A stretch of 55,737 nt of DNA from Lentisphaeraceae bacterium (GTDB lineage Bacteria > Verrucomicrobiota > Kiritimatiellia > RFP12 > UBA1067), in assembly GCA_004551905.1 (NCBI GenBank), contig SFPL01000013.1:1-55737 (forward strand), written 5' to 3'. The notes under the pieces are model-generated. The model worked only from the letters and a program-made list of their open reading frames with translations. It was not told the DNA's origin and did no database searches. Position numbers and translations under genes: made by a program. This document shows positions 7,859-16,103 of this stretch, one piece after another. Position 1 is the stretch's first letter. Each line of letters starts with the position of its first letter.

Positions 7859-9564
7859 CAGATGTCGACCTCCACGTCCACCGTCTCCTTCTTGGACGGC
7901 TTGGCCTTGTCGCCGCCGTCGGCCTGCTTCTCGGCCTTCTCGATCTTGGAGGTGGGGAGGTACCGGTAGTAGACCATCAGCTGGAGCGCGCAGAGGCAGG
8001 TTCCCATAACGTCCCCGTTATAGCCGCCCTTCCAGTAGCCCATCTTCTTGGGTTTGCCGTCGACGCCGGGGATGGTCTGGTCGAGAGTGATGAGCGTCGA
8101 GCAGTAGAGCTTCTTCATCTCAACGTTCCAGTCCTGCCAGAGCTTGACGTTCTTGGGGTCGGCATTCTCGCACATGCCGGCCTGGTACTTGCACTGTGCC
8201 GCGTAGTAGCAGTAGTACTGCGGAGCGGAACCGGGGAGCGGGCCGCCGGCGACCGCGTTGCCCTTGGCCTCGAACGACGGCAGCCACGCGCGCATGAAGT
8301 CGAGCGCGCTCTTGACCTCTGGCTCGTTGCCGTAGCCAAGGAGCTGCATCGCGAGGCAGCCGGTGGCGGTGAGCCCGTTGGGACCGCCCCCGGCGGTGTA
8401 GTTGAAGCCGCCGTTCCTGAAGTTTCTGGTCTTGAGGCAGCGGATCGCCTTCTTAATGCAGTCGTCGAGACCGTCGGGATGGAGACCGGCGAGCTTACCG
8501 GCCTTGAGCGCCTGAAGCGCCCAGCCCTCGAAGGACATGTCGTCGCGGGTGGAATCCTTGTTGATGCAGTAGTCCCAGCCGCCGGTCTCGGACTGGTTGT
8601 TCACGATTCGCGTCAGGGACTTCATCGCCGCGTCGCGCACCATCGGGTTCTTGGTCATGCCGTAAGCCTCGCAGAGGGCGTAGGTGGCGATGAGGGTGGC
8701 GTACTCGTGGCCGTCGGTGCCCTTGAAGGTGACCACACCGTTTCTTTCGTACTGGCGGTCGACAAGGCTCTGGATGGCGCGGCGGACCGTTTCGCCGAAC
8801 TCCTTGGAGCTGGACGGCGTCTCGCCATGGGCGAGGTAGACGAGCACTGCGAGCGCCGTGTTCGCGAGGCCGCCGATGTCGCCGGGGGTGCCGTTGGCGC
8901 CCGTGTCCGGAACCTGCTTGTACTTAAGCCAGCGGAGCACCTTGTAGACGGCTGACTCGGTGGCGGCGTCGCCGTAGCCGTCGCCCCCGCGGGTCATCGC
9001 GCCGATCCGTCCGGGGCTGCGCGACCCCCTGATGGTGCTAATGGTGACGGGCGACTTGATGATCGCCACGGAGTCCTGCGGAGCGGGCTTGACCGAAAGA
9101 GGCTCGGAGGTCGGCGTCGGGGCGTTCATCTCGCTCACCGTCACCGACGGTGTGTCGACCTGGACGTCGACGTACTCGTCCGGCGGCTCCGGCGGAGGCT
9201 CGGGCTCCTCCTCGGGCTGCTCCTCCTCGATCTGCTCCTCTTCCTTGGTCTCGGCAATCTCTACCTCGATGGTCTCCTGCGGCTGCGAGGTCACCTCGGT
9301 GACCACGATGAGCACGATCACCGCGATGGTGGGCAGGACGACGGCGAGGATGGGCGCGGCGAGGCGGTTGAGCTCGACGCGGGCGAGCTTGTACTCGGCG
9401 GAGCTCTTCGGCTTCGTCAGGCCCTTGAGCATGTCGGAGAAGCGCCTGAAGAACCCCTTCTCCTCGAAGGCGGCGTTGATCTCCTCCTTGTGCAGCTCAA
9501 AGAGCTCCTCCGCGCTGAGCGGAGCCTCTTCGTCGACTACTTCCTCGTCCTCGTATTCGGCCAT
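7858..9564 (-). CDS. TonB-like protein with periplasmic prenyltransferase/squalene-cyclase-type toroid
   Basis: The 568-residue protein has a TonB-like front half. There is an acidic cytoplasmic tail (1-68), one transmembrane helix (about 69-89), then a Glu/Pro-rich stretch (98-132, with EPEPPPEPPDE) as in TonB linkers. Instead of a TonB C-terminal domain, residues about 195-545 are alpha-hairpin repeats typical of prenyltransferase/squalene-oxidase toroids: AVYKVLRWLKYKQ, GLANTALAVLVYLAHGE, QSETGGWDY (a QW-like motif at 324-332), MSFEGWALQALKAG and GLTATGCLAMQLLGY. I see no DXDD cyclase motif, so enzymatic activity is doubtful; binding is more likely. It follows two exbD genes and overlaps the permease gene by one base. 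ExbB/ExbD presumably energise it. Confidence 0.85.
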   Translation of the reverse strand: MAEYEDEEVVDEEAPLSAEELFELHKEEINAAFEEKGFFRRFSDMLKGLTKPKSSAEYKLARVELNRLAAPILAVVLPTIAVIVLIVVTEVTSQPQETIEVEIAETKEEEQIEEEQPEEEPEPPPEPPDEYVDVQVDTPSVTVSEMNAPTPTSEPLSVKPAPQDSVAIIKSPVTISTIRGSRSPGRIGAMTRGGDGYGDAATESAVYKVLRWLKYKQVPDTGANGTPGDIGGLANTALAVLVYLAHGETPSSSKEFGETVRRAIQSLVDRQYERNGVVTFKGTDGHEYATLIATYALCEAYGMTKNPMVRDAAMKSLTRIVNNQSETGGWDYCINKDSTRDDMSFEGWALQALKAGKLAGLHPDGLDDCIKKAIRCLKTRNFRNGGFNYTAGGGPNGLTATGCLAMQLLGYGNEPEVKSALDFMRAWLPSFEAKGNAVAGGPLPGSAPQYYCYYAAQCKYQAGMCENADPKNVKLWQDWNVEMKKLYCSTLITLDQTIPGVDGKPKKMGYWKGGYNGDVMGTCLCALQLMVYYRYLPTSKIEKAEKQADGGDKAKPSKKETVDVEVDI

Positions 9565-9585
9565 TGGTCGGTTTCTCCTGAAAGG

Positions 9586-9993
9586 TCAGAGCGTGAAGAT
9601 GCTCACGCTGAAGAGCTTGTACTTGTAGCAGACGTCCAGGACGTCGATTAGCGCCTTGTGGGGCGAGGCCTCCGCGCATCGGATGATGACCGGGGTCTTC
9701 GTCGACGTGCGGGCGATCTCCTTGAGGTTCTTGTCCAGCTCGTCGAGCTTCACCTCCCGCTTCTTATAGAGGATGACGCCGTTCAGAGTCCTCCCGGCGC
9801 CGATGTCGATCTCGATGCTGGTGTCGTCTGAGCCCTGCGAGGGTCCGGACGAGGGCGCTGGCCGGTTGGCGTTCAGCTTGGAGAAGATGTCCTCCTGCTT
9901 GATCGTCACCACGAAGAAGATGATGAGCTCGAAGACGACGTCGATCATCGGCGTCATGTCGAGCGCGGGGTTCTCCTGAGGTTTGCGGGCCAT
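9586..9993 (-). CDS. exbD: ExbD/TolR biopolymer transport protein (second copy)
   Basis: The 135-residue protein has the ExbD plan. A short cytoplasmic N-terminus and one transmembrane helix carry the conserved proton-relay aspartate (Asp18 in LDMTPMIDVVFELIIFF). A periplasmic domain ends with VIIRCAEASPHKALIDVL, the usual ExbD C-terminal block. It would work with ExbB as the proton channel that energises the TonB-like protein. Its first 30 residues are almost identical to the neighbouring ExbD while the periplasmic parts differ strongly. Its ATG shares a base with the preceding exbD stop (TGATG at 9993). Confidence 0.93.
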   Translation of the reverse strand: MARKPQENPALDMTPMIDVVFELIIFFVVTIKQEDIFSKLNANRPAPSSGPSQGSDDTSIEIDIGAGRTLNGVILYKKREVKLDELDKNLKEIARTSTKTPVIIRCAEASPHKALIDVLDVCYKYKLFSVSIFTL

Positions 9994-10475
9994 CAGCGGC
10001 TCCTCCCCTTAAGCCTCGAGAGGCGTTTGCGTCCGGGGTGGCCGGGCTTGGAGGTCTTGTCCTCCTGCACCGCCATGAAGGAGATCTTCCAGATCCCGTT
10101 CTCGGTGCAGGCGTTCATGACCTGGGCTACGGCCTTGTGCGGCACGGCGTAGTCGGCGCGGATGAGCACCGGGAACTCGCCGTAGCGCTTGTAGCGGTCC
10201 TTGATGCGCTTGCCAATCTCGGCGGGGGTGATGTCGCGGTCGCCCATCGAGATGCGCGCCTTGCCGTTCCTGACGCCGATGTCCACCTGCATGTGCTGCG
10301 GCGGCAGCTCCTCGGGCGTCAGCACCACGCCGTGGCGTCCGTCCTCGAGCTCGATCGTATCGTCCTTCTTCTGCGCCTCGGTAAGGGTAACGACAAAGAA
10401 GATGATGAGCTCGAAGACGACGTCGATCATCGGCGTCATGTCAAGCGCTGGGTTTTCCTGTGACTTGCGGGCCAT
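9993..10475 (-). CDS. exbD: ExbD/TolR biopolymer transport protein (first copy)
   Basis: The 160-residue protein is a paralogue of the next gene, with the same opening (MARKSQENPALDMTPMIDVV) and Asp18 in the single transmembrane helix. The periplasmic domain includes VLIRADYAVPHKAVAQVMNA. A basic tail of about 20 residues (HPGRKRLSRLKGRSR at the end) is absent from the second copy. Two different ExbD chains beside one ExbB suggest either a heterodimeric D subunit or two alternative complexes. It starts 17 nt after the exbB stop. Confidence 0.93.
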   Translation of the reverse strand: MARKSQENPALDMTPMIDVVFELIIFFVVTLTEAQKKDDTIELEDGRHGVVLTPEELPPQHMQVDIGVRNGKARISMGDRDITPAEIGKRIKDRYKRYGEFPVLIRADYAVPHKAVAQVMNACTENGIWKISFMAVQEDKTSKPGHPGRKRLSRLKGRSR

Positions 10476-10492
10476 GGCTTATGGCAGGTCCT

Positions 10493-11311
10493 TTATCCCT
10501 GGATATCCTCCGCGCCCTCGGTGCCCGGGTCGACCGAGACGTTCCTGAGGCCGTTGAGGATCTCCATCGTCAGCGCGGTCATCTTGAGGATGAGGCGGTT
10601 GGCCTTGTTGCGCAGCGAGTAGAACACGGTGATCGACGGAATCGACACGATGAGGCCGCCGGCGGTCGTCCAGAGCGCCTGGCCAATCGACGAGGCGAGC
10701 GCCGAGGCGTCGCCAGCGCCGCCAGAGGCCAGCGCCTGGAAGGTCAGGATCATGCCCTGCACCGTGCCGAGCAGGCCGAGCGACGGGCCGAGGTTGCCGC
10801 ACACCGAGATCCAGTTCAGCCGCTGCTGGATCTTCTCCTGCTCGAGGTCGGAGGCCGCAGTCACCGCCTCCTGGATCGCCTCGAAGCCCTCCTCGATGTG
10901 CTGGAAGGCGGCCATGACGATGGACGCCATCGCCGACGGGTTCTGCTGGCAGACCTCCATCGCCTTGACGACATCGCCCTCGGCCATCGCGCTCTGCACG
11001 CTGTCCATTAGCCGCTTCGGCATCAGGCGGTCGGGCTTGATCAGCACCGACGAGTCGATCGAGAAGTAGATCGCGAGCGCGCCGTCGCCGAAAAGCGCGA
11101 ACCAGAGGATCGTGCCGACGATGCCCGAGCCGAAGACGATGTCAAAGAACCCGCCGCCAGACTTCTTCTGGTTCATGGCGTTCGCCTCCACCGGCGCGCC
11201 GCCATCGGTGGCGGTGAGCTCCTGGCCGAGCGACTGGTACGCAGCCATCGGCGCGATGCTGGTTCCGAAGAGAACCGCGAGGGCGAGAATTGTCTTCCTG
11301 GTCTTTTTCAT
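10493..11311 (-). CDS. exbB: ExbB/TolQ/MotA-family proton channel
   Basis: The 272-residue protein begins with a signal-peptide-like segment (MKKTRKTILALAVLFGTSIA) and a short linker. Transmembrane helices follow near residues 58-82, about 166-194 (NLGPSLGLLGTVQGMILTF) and about 206-234 (ALWTTAGGLIVSIPSITVFY). The last two carry the MotA/TolQ/ExbB proton-channel signature. The extended periplasmic N-terminus is typical of ExbB-like proteins outside E. coli. Together with the ExbD subunits it should use the proton-motive force to drive the TonB-like toroid protein. Confidence 0.93.
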   Translation of the reverse strand: MKKTRKTILALAVLFGTSIAPMAAYQSLGQELTATDGGAPVEANAMNQKKSGGGFFDIVFGSGIVGTILWFALFGDGALAIYFSIDSSVLIKPDRLMPKRLMDSVQSAMAEGDVVKAMEVCQQNPSAMASIVMAAFQHIEEGFEAIQEAVTAASDLEQEKIQQRLNWISVCGNLGPSLGLLGTVQGMILTFQALASGGAGDASALASSIGQALWTTAGGLIVSIPSITVFYSLRNKANRLILKMTALTMEILNGLRNVSVDPGTEGAEDIQG

Positions 11312-11354
11312 TTGTCTTGTCTTTCTGGGTTTGTGGATTTAAGTTTGAAACTGG

Positions 11355-12125
11355 CTATATCGACTTCGCCTCGCGACGGAGCGTCTCGGCGCGCGAGGCC
11401 TGGCCGATCTCGTTGAACACCTCCGCAGCCTTGAGGAGCGCCTCCTGGCGCTCGCGACGGCAGGGCGGATCGCGATACATCATCGCCACCCTCAGGTAGC
11501 CGTCGCGCAGCGCGAGGCGCAGCTTGGCGTGGTCGCCGTTGGCGGTAGAGCGGATGATGTCGCCGCGCATCACCAGCGCCGCAGCGGAGGCGGGACGGTC
11601 GGCCGACGAGGTCGCCTTCTTGAGGAGTCCCTCCAGCTGGTCGATCTTGCCGAGCTTGAGCAGCGCCTGCCAGTAGGCCGGCGCCACATCGCCGGAGTAG
11701 GCGGCAGTCTTGTCCTCGGCGATGATCTTCTTGCAGACGTCGAGCGCCTTCTGTGCGTTTCCGGCCGCGAGGTGCGCGAGCGCGAGGTAGCGGCCGGCCG
11801 GCTTGTCCCACACGAGCATCCGGTAGTCGTCGACCATCTTGGTGAGCGCGGCCACCGCCGCGGCGCCGTTGCCGGCCTCCACCTGCGCGACCGCCTTTTC
11901 GAAGCCGGGCGGCATCGGGATGTCGAGGCCGACCACGTCGGCGAACTTGCGCTCCATCGCGATCGGGCGCCTGTCGCGGATGATGGTGATCTCGTACTGG
12001 CGCTGGCGCGGCTGCCACTTGATCTCGCCGGTGAGGGTCTCGGTATCGGTCCTGAGCGTGCCCTTGATCGCCCAGGCCTGAACGGCGGCGGAAACGACCG
12101 CCACCGCCAGCAATGCCTTCTTCAT
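11355..12125 (-). CDS. Secreted/periplasmic repeat protein of the ExbB operon, unrecognised
   Basis: The 256-residue product has a clear signal peptide (MKKALLAVAVVSAAVQAWA). After it comes a beta-rich segment (GTLRTDTETLTGEIKW) and then helical TPR-like repeats (AVAALTKMVDDYR, YLALAHLAAGNAQKALDVCKKI, AYWQALLKLGKIDQLEGLLKKA, KAAEVFNEIGQASRAETL). The start is placed at MKKALL because AAAGGAAA precedes it; an ATG eight codons upstream would overlap the previous gene. It stands between the large TPR gene and exbB, so it is probably a periplasmic partner of the ExbB/ExbD machine. Function unknown. Confidence 0.8.
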   Translation of the reverse strand: MKKALLAVAVVSAAVQAWAIKGTLRTDTETLTGEIKWQPRQRQYEITIIRDRRPIAMERKFADVVGLDIPMPPGFEKAVAQVEAGNGAAAVAALTKMVDDYRMLVWDKPAGRYLALAHLAAGNAQKALDVCKKIIAEDKTAAYSGDVAPAYWQALLKLGKIDQLEGLLKKATSSADRPASAAALVMRGDIIRSTANGDHAKLRLALRDGYLRVAMMYRDPPCRRERQEALLKAAEVFNEIGQASRAETLRREAKSI

Positions 12126-12145
12126 CGAGTTTCCTTTCATTGTGT

Positions 12146-15100
12146 TCAAGCCTCCGTTCCGGATTGCGCCGCTACGCCGCCAGCTCCCGCCGGCAGGTCA
12201 GCCTTCGCCTTGTTCATCATGTTCTCAACCTCAGCGCGCGAAGCGCCGCGCGGGAAGAACTCCAGGTACTTCGCGCCGAACTCGAGCACGCGGTCGGCCT
12301 GCTCGGCGCCAAGCTGCGAGAAGAGCTTCACCGCGTTCAGGTAGGCGCGCTCGAGGTTGTCGCGCTCGCCCTTCTCCATCGCGTCGAGCGGGCGGTCGTC
12401 CGTCGGCGAATGCGCCTGGATGAAGCCCTGGAAGCCGGCCGCCGCCCTGCCGCGGGTGGTCTCAGCCGCGTCCTTGTCGCCCATCCCCTCCTCGACGCCA
12501 GCCTGCTCGGCGGTGAGCTCGATGTTCCTGAGGGCGATCGAGTCGATCTCCCACTGCGGGCACTTCTGCGCGTTCTTGGCAGCGCGAACCTTGCCGAGCG
12601 CCGCCCTCGCCGCCGCGAAGTGGCGGCCGCGGACCGTCGGTTCCTTCTCCGTACGCCCCTGCTGGCGCGCGATCTCGAAGAGCATCTCGTTGGCGTCGGT
12701 CTGCAGCGCCGAGCGCGAGAGCTTAGGGTCGGCCACGAACTGGTCCAGCGCCTCGCGAGCCTCGGCGAGCGAGCCCTGCTTCCAGGCGCTCCTGGCAATG
12801 CCGATCCGCGCCTTGCCGACGAGCGTGGTCGAGTTGGTGGGGGCGATCTTGATCGCCTTCTCGAAGGCGCGGTTGGCGAGCGACCAGTCAGCGGCGTCGA
12901 CGAGCGCGTCGCCGGCAGAGAGGTACTGCCAGGCCGTGTACTTGCCGTCGGTGTCGAGCATCTCGGCGTAGATGTCGGTGCCCTCGCGCTTCATGCCGAT
13001 CTCGATGAGGCTCTTCGCGAGCCGCGGCTTCGCGTCCTTCGCCTCCTCGGAGTCGGGGAAGCGGCGGTTGAGGCTGTCGAGCGCGCCCTTGGCCTTCGCC
13101 ATGTCGCCGAGCGCGGTGTAAATCATGCCGAGCTTCACGTAGCCGGCCTTCGCGTACTGGCCGTCGGGATACTCCTTCAGGTACTCCTCGTAGGCCTTCG
13201 CGGCGTTGGCGCGGAAGCCCGCCACCCGGTCAGCCGGGCGCTTCATGCGGCTCCAGCACTCGCCGATCAGGAAAAGCGCCGCCTCCTTGAGCGAGACATA
13301 CTTCTCCTTATCCTCCTTGGTGGTCGCGCGGTCGTCCATCGCCTCGCCGATCTCCTTGACGAGCGCCGTGAAGTTCTTGATCGCCCGGATGATCTGCGCG
13401 GTGCCGCGGCGCTCGAACACCACGACCTCGGCCTCGTTGGTCAGGTTGGCGCAGCGGTTAAGCACGGCGACGCCGTCCTTCTGGTACATCTGCGCGAGCT
13501 TCACCTGGGCCTGGAGCTTGCGCAGGCGGATCTTTTCCACCTTGAGGTAGCGCTCGAGGTACGCAATCTCGTTCGTCGGGTCGCCGAGCTTGCCGTAGCA
13601 GCTGGATATCTGCGAAAGCGCGGTCACGTAGCTGGGCGAGTCGGGGTAGTTGTCCAGCACGATGCGCCAGAACATGATCGCCCCATCCCAGTCCTCGTTG
13701 CGCTGCTTCTCGGCCGCGCACGCCGCCGCGCGCGACGGCGCCGTCGCGTGACGGACGTAGTTGCTGCAGAACCAGGCGTAGACGTTGTCGGCCTGGGTGA
13801 AGTTCTTGAACTCCTGCTCCTTGGCCGCGAGCCGGACAAGCGCATCGCCCGCGGAGGTCATGACCAGCCGGTCCTTGGCGCCGCAGAAGCGCTCGGCGAG
13901 GTAGGCCTCGACGGTGTCGCAGTCGAGCCGCGCGGCGGCCTTCTCCTCGTTGCTTTCGCCCTCGTGCGCAAGCTCGATCAGCGCGCCGGCGGTGTTCTCG
14001 ATCGCCGCGATCGCCTCCACCGACTCCGGGTAGCCGGCAAGGTAGTCGTCGTATGCCTTGGCCGCGTCGCGCGGGGCCGCAGACGAGAACGCCTCGTTCG
14101 CCGCGCGGAACTGCGCCAGGCGGACGCGCTCGAGCTGCTCGGCGGTGACGTTCGTCTTCACCTTCGCGCCGTACTTCTCCTCGGCGAACGCCTTGATCTC
14201 CTGCGCCAAGTTGCCGGCCGGCGGCGCCCAGGGCGAGGTCTCGTAGTTGAGGAACACGCCCTGCGCCATCGCGAACGCGCCCTTCGCCACCACGCGCTTG
14301 CCGCCCTTCTTCGGGCCGAAGAGGTAGGACTTCACCTTCTCGTCGTCGCGCTTGGCCTGGGAATACTCCTTCTTCGCCGCGTCCCACAGGATCTTTGCCT
14401 GCAGGTAGAGGCACTGCGGAAGCGGCGAGAGGCGCACGAAGCCCTGCTTGCCGTCCGGATCCGCCTCGACGATCTGCTGGTGGAGGTCCTCGAGCTGGCC
14501 GCGGTACTCGTCGATCGTCGCGGCCGCCTTCGCGACATCGCCGCGAGAGAGTTCGAGGTGCGCGAGCATCGTGATCGCCCGGCCGAAGTAGACGGGCTTG
14601 TCGATCATGTAGAGGAGGCGCTCGACGAGCTTGCGCGCCGACTTGTAGTATTCGTCGCGCTTACGCTTGTCCTTAGTGTCTTCAACGAGCTTCAGGTAGA
14701 GGTCCGCCGTGTCGCAGGCGAGGTCGCACCACTCGTCGTCCTCGAGGCCGGTCAGCAGCACATCGTAGCGCTCGGCCGCCTTCTCGAACTGGCGGTCGCC
14801 CACGAGCAGCGCGGCGTAGGTGCGGCTCGCGGCGTTGTAGAAGTCGCGGATGTCCTTCGGCGGCTTCGGGAACGCCTTGAAGAAGCCGTCGTAGATCTTC
14901 ATGCACTCCTCGCGCTGGCCGCGGACGTAGAGGTTGTTGGCCATCTCGAGCCGAGCGGCCCAATACTTGGTGCCGGAGCGGTCGGGGAGCGCGGCGATCT
15001 TCTTCTCCGCCTCGGCGAACCTGCCGTAGGAGAGGAGCGCCCTCACGTCGATTGCGAAGAGCCTCGCCTCGGTCTCGGGCCAGCGCTTCTTGGCCGCCTC

Positions 15101-15268
15101 GCTCAGCGGCTCGGCGAAGTCGGCGTAGCCGTTGTTGACCAGCTCCTCGATGTATTTGAGCTCGTTCTCGAGCTCGGGATTCTCCGGCGCCGCGGCGCCC
15201 TCGCCCTCCGCAAAGAGGGACGCCGCCATGACCGCGAGCGCAGATAGTATCGACAACTTGGCTCTCAT
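12146..15268 (-). CDS. Large secreted TPR-repeat protein, first gene of the ExbB operon
   Basis: The 1040-residue product has a signal peptide (MRAKLSILSALAVMAASLFA). Otherwise it is almost entirely helical TPR-like repeats, such as RFAEAEKKIAAL, GRTEKEPTV, KNFTQADNVYAWF, YEEYLKEYPDGQYAKAGYVKLG and RFPDSEEAKDAKPRLA, with the YPxS/A spacing of periplasmic YbgF/BamD-type TPRs. It has no recognisable enzymatic domain. It is likely a periplasmic or outer-membrane scaffold that works with the downstream ExbB/ExbD/TonB-like proteins. The start codon lies only 9 nt from the TATAAT box, which suggests a leaderless mRNA. Confidence 0.85.
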   Translation of the reverse strand: MRAKLSILSALAVMAASLFAEGEGAAAPENPELENELKYIEELVNNGYADFAEPLSEAAKKRWPETEARLFAIDVRALLSYGRFAEAEKKIAALPDRSGTKYWAARLEMANNLYVRGQREECMKIYDGFFKAFPKPPKDIRDFYNAASRTYAALLVGDRQFEKAAERYDVLLTGLEDDEWCDLACDTADLYLKLVEDTKDKRKRDEYYKSARKLVERLLYMIDKPVYFGRAITMLAHLELSRGDVAKAAATIDEYRGQLEDLHQQIVEADPDGKQGFVRLSPLPQCLYLQAKILWDAAKKEYSQAKRDDEKVKSYLFGPKKGGKRVVAKGAFAMAQGVFLNYETSPWAPPAGNLAQEIKAFAEEKYGAKVKTNVTAEQLERVRLAQFRAANEAFSSAAPRDAAKAYDDYLAGYPESVEAIAAIENTAGALIELAHEGESNEEKAAARLDCDTVEAYLAERFCGAKDRLVMTSAGDALVRLAAKEQEFKNFTQADNVYAWFCSNYVRHATAPSRAAACAAEKQRNEDWDGAIMFWRIVLDNYPDSPSYVTALSQISSCYGKLGDPTNEIAYLERYLKVEKIRLRKLQAQVKLAQMYQKDGVAVLNRCANLTNEAEVVVFERRGTAQIIRAIKNFTALVKEIGEAMDDRATTKEDKEKYVSLKEAALFLIGECWSRMKRPADRVAGFRANAAKAYEEYLKEYPDGQYAKAGYVKLGMIYTALGDMAKAKGALDSLNRRFPDSEEAKDAKPRLAKSLIEIGMKREGTDIYAEMLDTDGKYTAWQYLSAGDALVDAADWSLANRAFEKAIKIAPTNSTTLVGKARIGIARSAWKQGSLAEAREALDQFVADPKLSRSALQTDANEMLFEIARQQGRTEKEPTVRGRHFAAARAALGKVRAAKNAQKCPQWEIDSIALRNIELTAEQAGVEEGMGDKDAAETTRGRAAAGFQGFIQAHSPTDDRPLDAMEKGERDNLERAYLNAVKLFSQLGAEQADRVLEFGAKYLEFFPRGASRAEVENMMNKAKADLPAGAGGVAAQSGTEA

Positions 15269-15277
15269 ATAGTTTGA

Positions 15278-15299
15278 ATTATACTATATTCGGCGGCGA
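15278..15299 (-). promoter_or_regulatory. Promoter of the TPR-ExbB-ExbD operon
   Basis: On the minus strand CGCCGCCGAATATAGTATAATTC holds TATAAT at 15283-15278, and the ATG begins at 15268. Transcription starting about 7 nt past the -10 box would leave a leader of 0-3 nt. No -35 box is apparent; a CCGAATA tract occupies the place seen at the other promoters. Confidence 0.65.
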
Positions 15300-15324
15300 A
15301 AAACAAGGGGGTGCCCCGCCAATG

Positions 15325-16095
15325 CTACTTGCCGGGATACTTGACGAGCGAGGCGACATCATAGTCCTTCAGCAGGCCCTTGCGGGCGCCGAAGCCCTCG
15401 AGCTCGATGGGGAAGACCATCTTCACCACCGTGCCGCCGAGCCGCTCGACGAGCCTCGCCGCTGCGAGCGCCGTGCCGCCGGTCGCCAGCAGGTCGTCCA
15501 CCACCACCGCCTTCTCGCCGCAGATGACGGCGTCAGCATGCATGTGGAGCGTCGCCTTGCCGTACTCGAGGTCGTAGTCCTCTGAGATCGTCCGCCGCGG
15601 CAGCTTGCCGGGCTTGCGGATCGGCACGAACGCCTTCCCGAAGCGCGCGGCGATGGCCGCGCCAAAGATGAACCCGCGCGACTCCGGCGCGGCGACGAGG
15701 TCGAAGCTCACTCCCTCAAGCGCCGCGGCGATCTCCGAGAGCGCCAGGTTGAAGCCCTCGCCGGACTCCAGGATTCCGGTCACGTCGCGGAAGAGCACGC
15801 CGGGCTTGGGGAAGTCGCGGATCTCGCGGACGAAGTCGGCGAGGCGCGGGCGCCCGGAGAGGAGGTTGTCCATCAGCTGGGCGATCTGGTTCGACTCCTC
15901 GTCCGTGATCACCCCGTCGCTGCGGACGCGCTGCAGCAGCGCGTCGAGCTCGCAGGCGCCCGGCTCGCCCTTCAGCACGAACGGGCGGATCGTCCGCAGG
16001 ATCACCGAGGTCTCGCCGAGCGTGACCCTACCGTCGTCCATGACGGCGGTCCTGAGCGAGTCGAGAATCTTCAGCAGCTTATAGTCGCCGACCAT
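15325..16095 (-). CDS. apt: Adenine phosphoribosyltransferase with an extra N-terminal helical domain
   Basis: APRT makes AMP from adenine and PRPP. Residues about 84-256 are a complete APRT: IRDFPKPGVLFRDVTGIL, APESRGFIFGAAIA and the PRPP loop VVVDDLLATGGTA (197-209). The first 80 residues are not part of normal APRT. They form a helical module with two DG(V)-type turns (AVMDDGRVTLGET and RSDGVITDEESNQI) resembling TerB-like or EF-hand-like folds. The same type of module is at the N-terminus of the adjacent purine permease. The gene follows that permease by 8 nt with GAGGTGA as ribosome site and is the last gene of the upp-to-apt block. Coupling of uptake and phosphoribosylation is inferred. 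Confidence 0.93.
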   Translation of the reverse strand: MVGDYKLLKILDSLRTAVMDDGRVTLGETSVILRTIRPFVLKGEPGACELDALLQRVRSDGVITDEESNQIAQLMDNLLSGRPRLADFVREIRDFPKPGVLFRDVTGILESGEGFNLALSEIAAALEGVSFDLVAAPESRGFIFGAAIAARFGKAFVPIRKPGKLPRRTISEDYDLEYGKATLHMHADAVICGEKAVVVDDLLATGGTALAAARLVERLGGTVVKMVFPIELEGFGARKGLLKDYDVASLVKYPGK

Positions 16096-16103
16096 GCGTC
16101 ACC

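Noticed and set aside
7858..9564. True squalene-hopene cyclase
   Set aside because: The toroid lacks the DXDD motif and full cyclase length, and the N-terminus is TonB-like, so an active cyclase is unlikely.
12113..15247. A plus-strand open frame of over 1000 codons opposite the TPR gene
   Set aside because: Same shadow effect; the minus-strand protein has a signal peptide, TPR units and a promoter.
15299..15325. GGCGGGGCACCCCC followed by TTGTTTTT after apt as a terminator
   Set aside because: The G/C runs leave too small a loop for a stable stem, and the DNA lies in the next promoter region. Not called.
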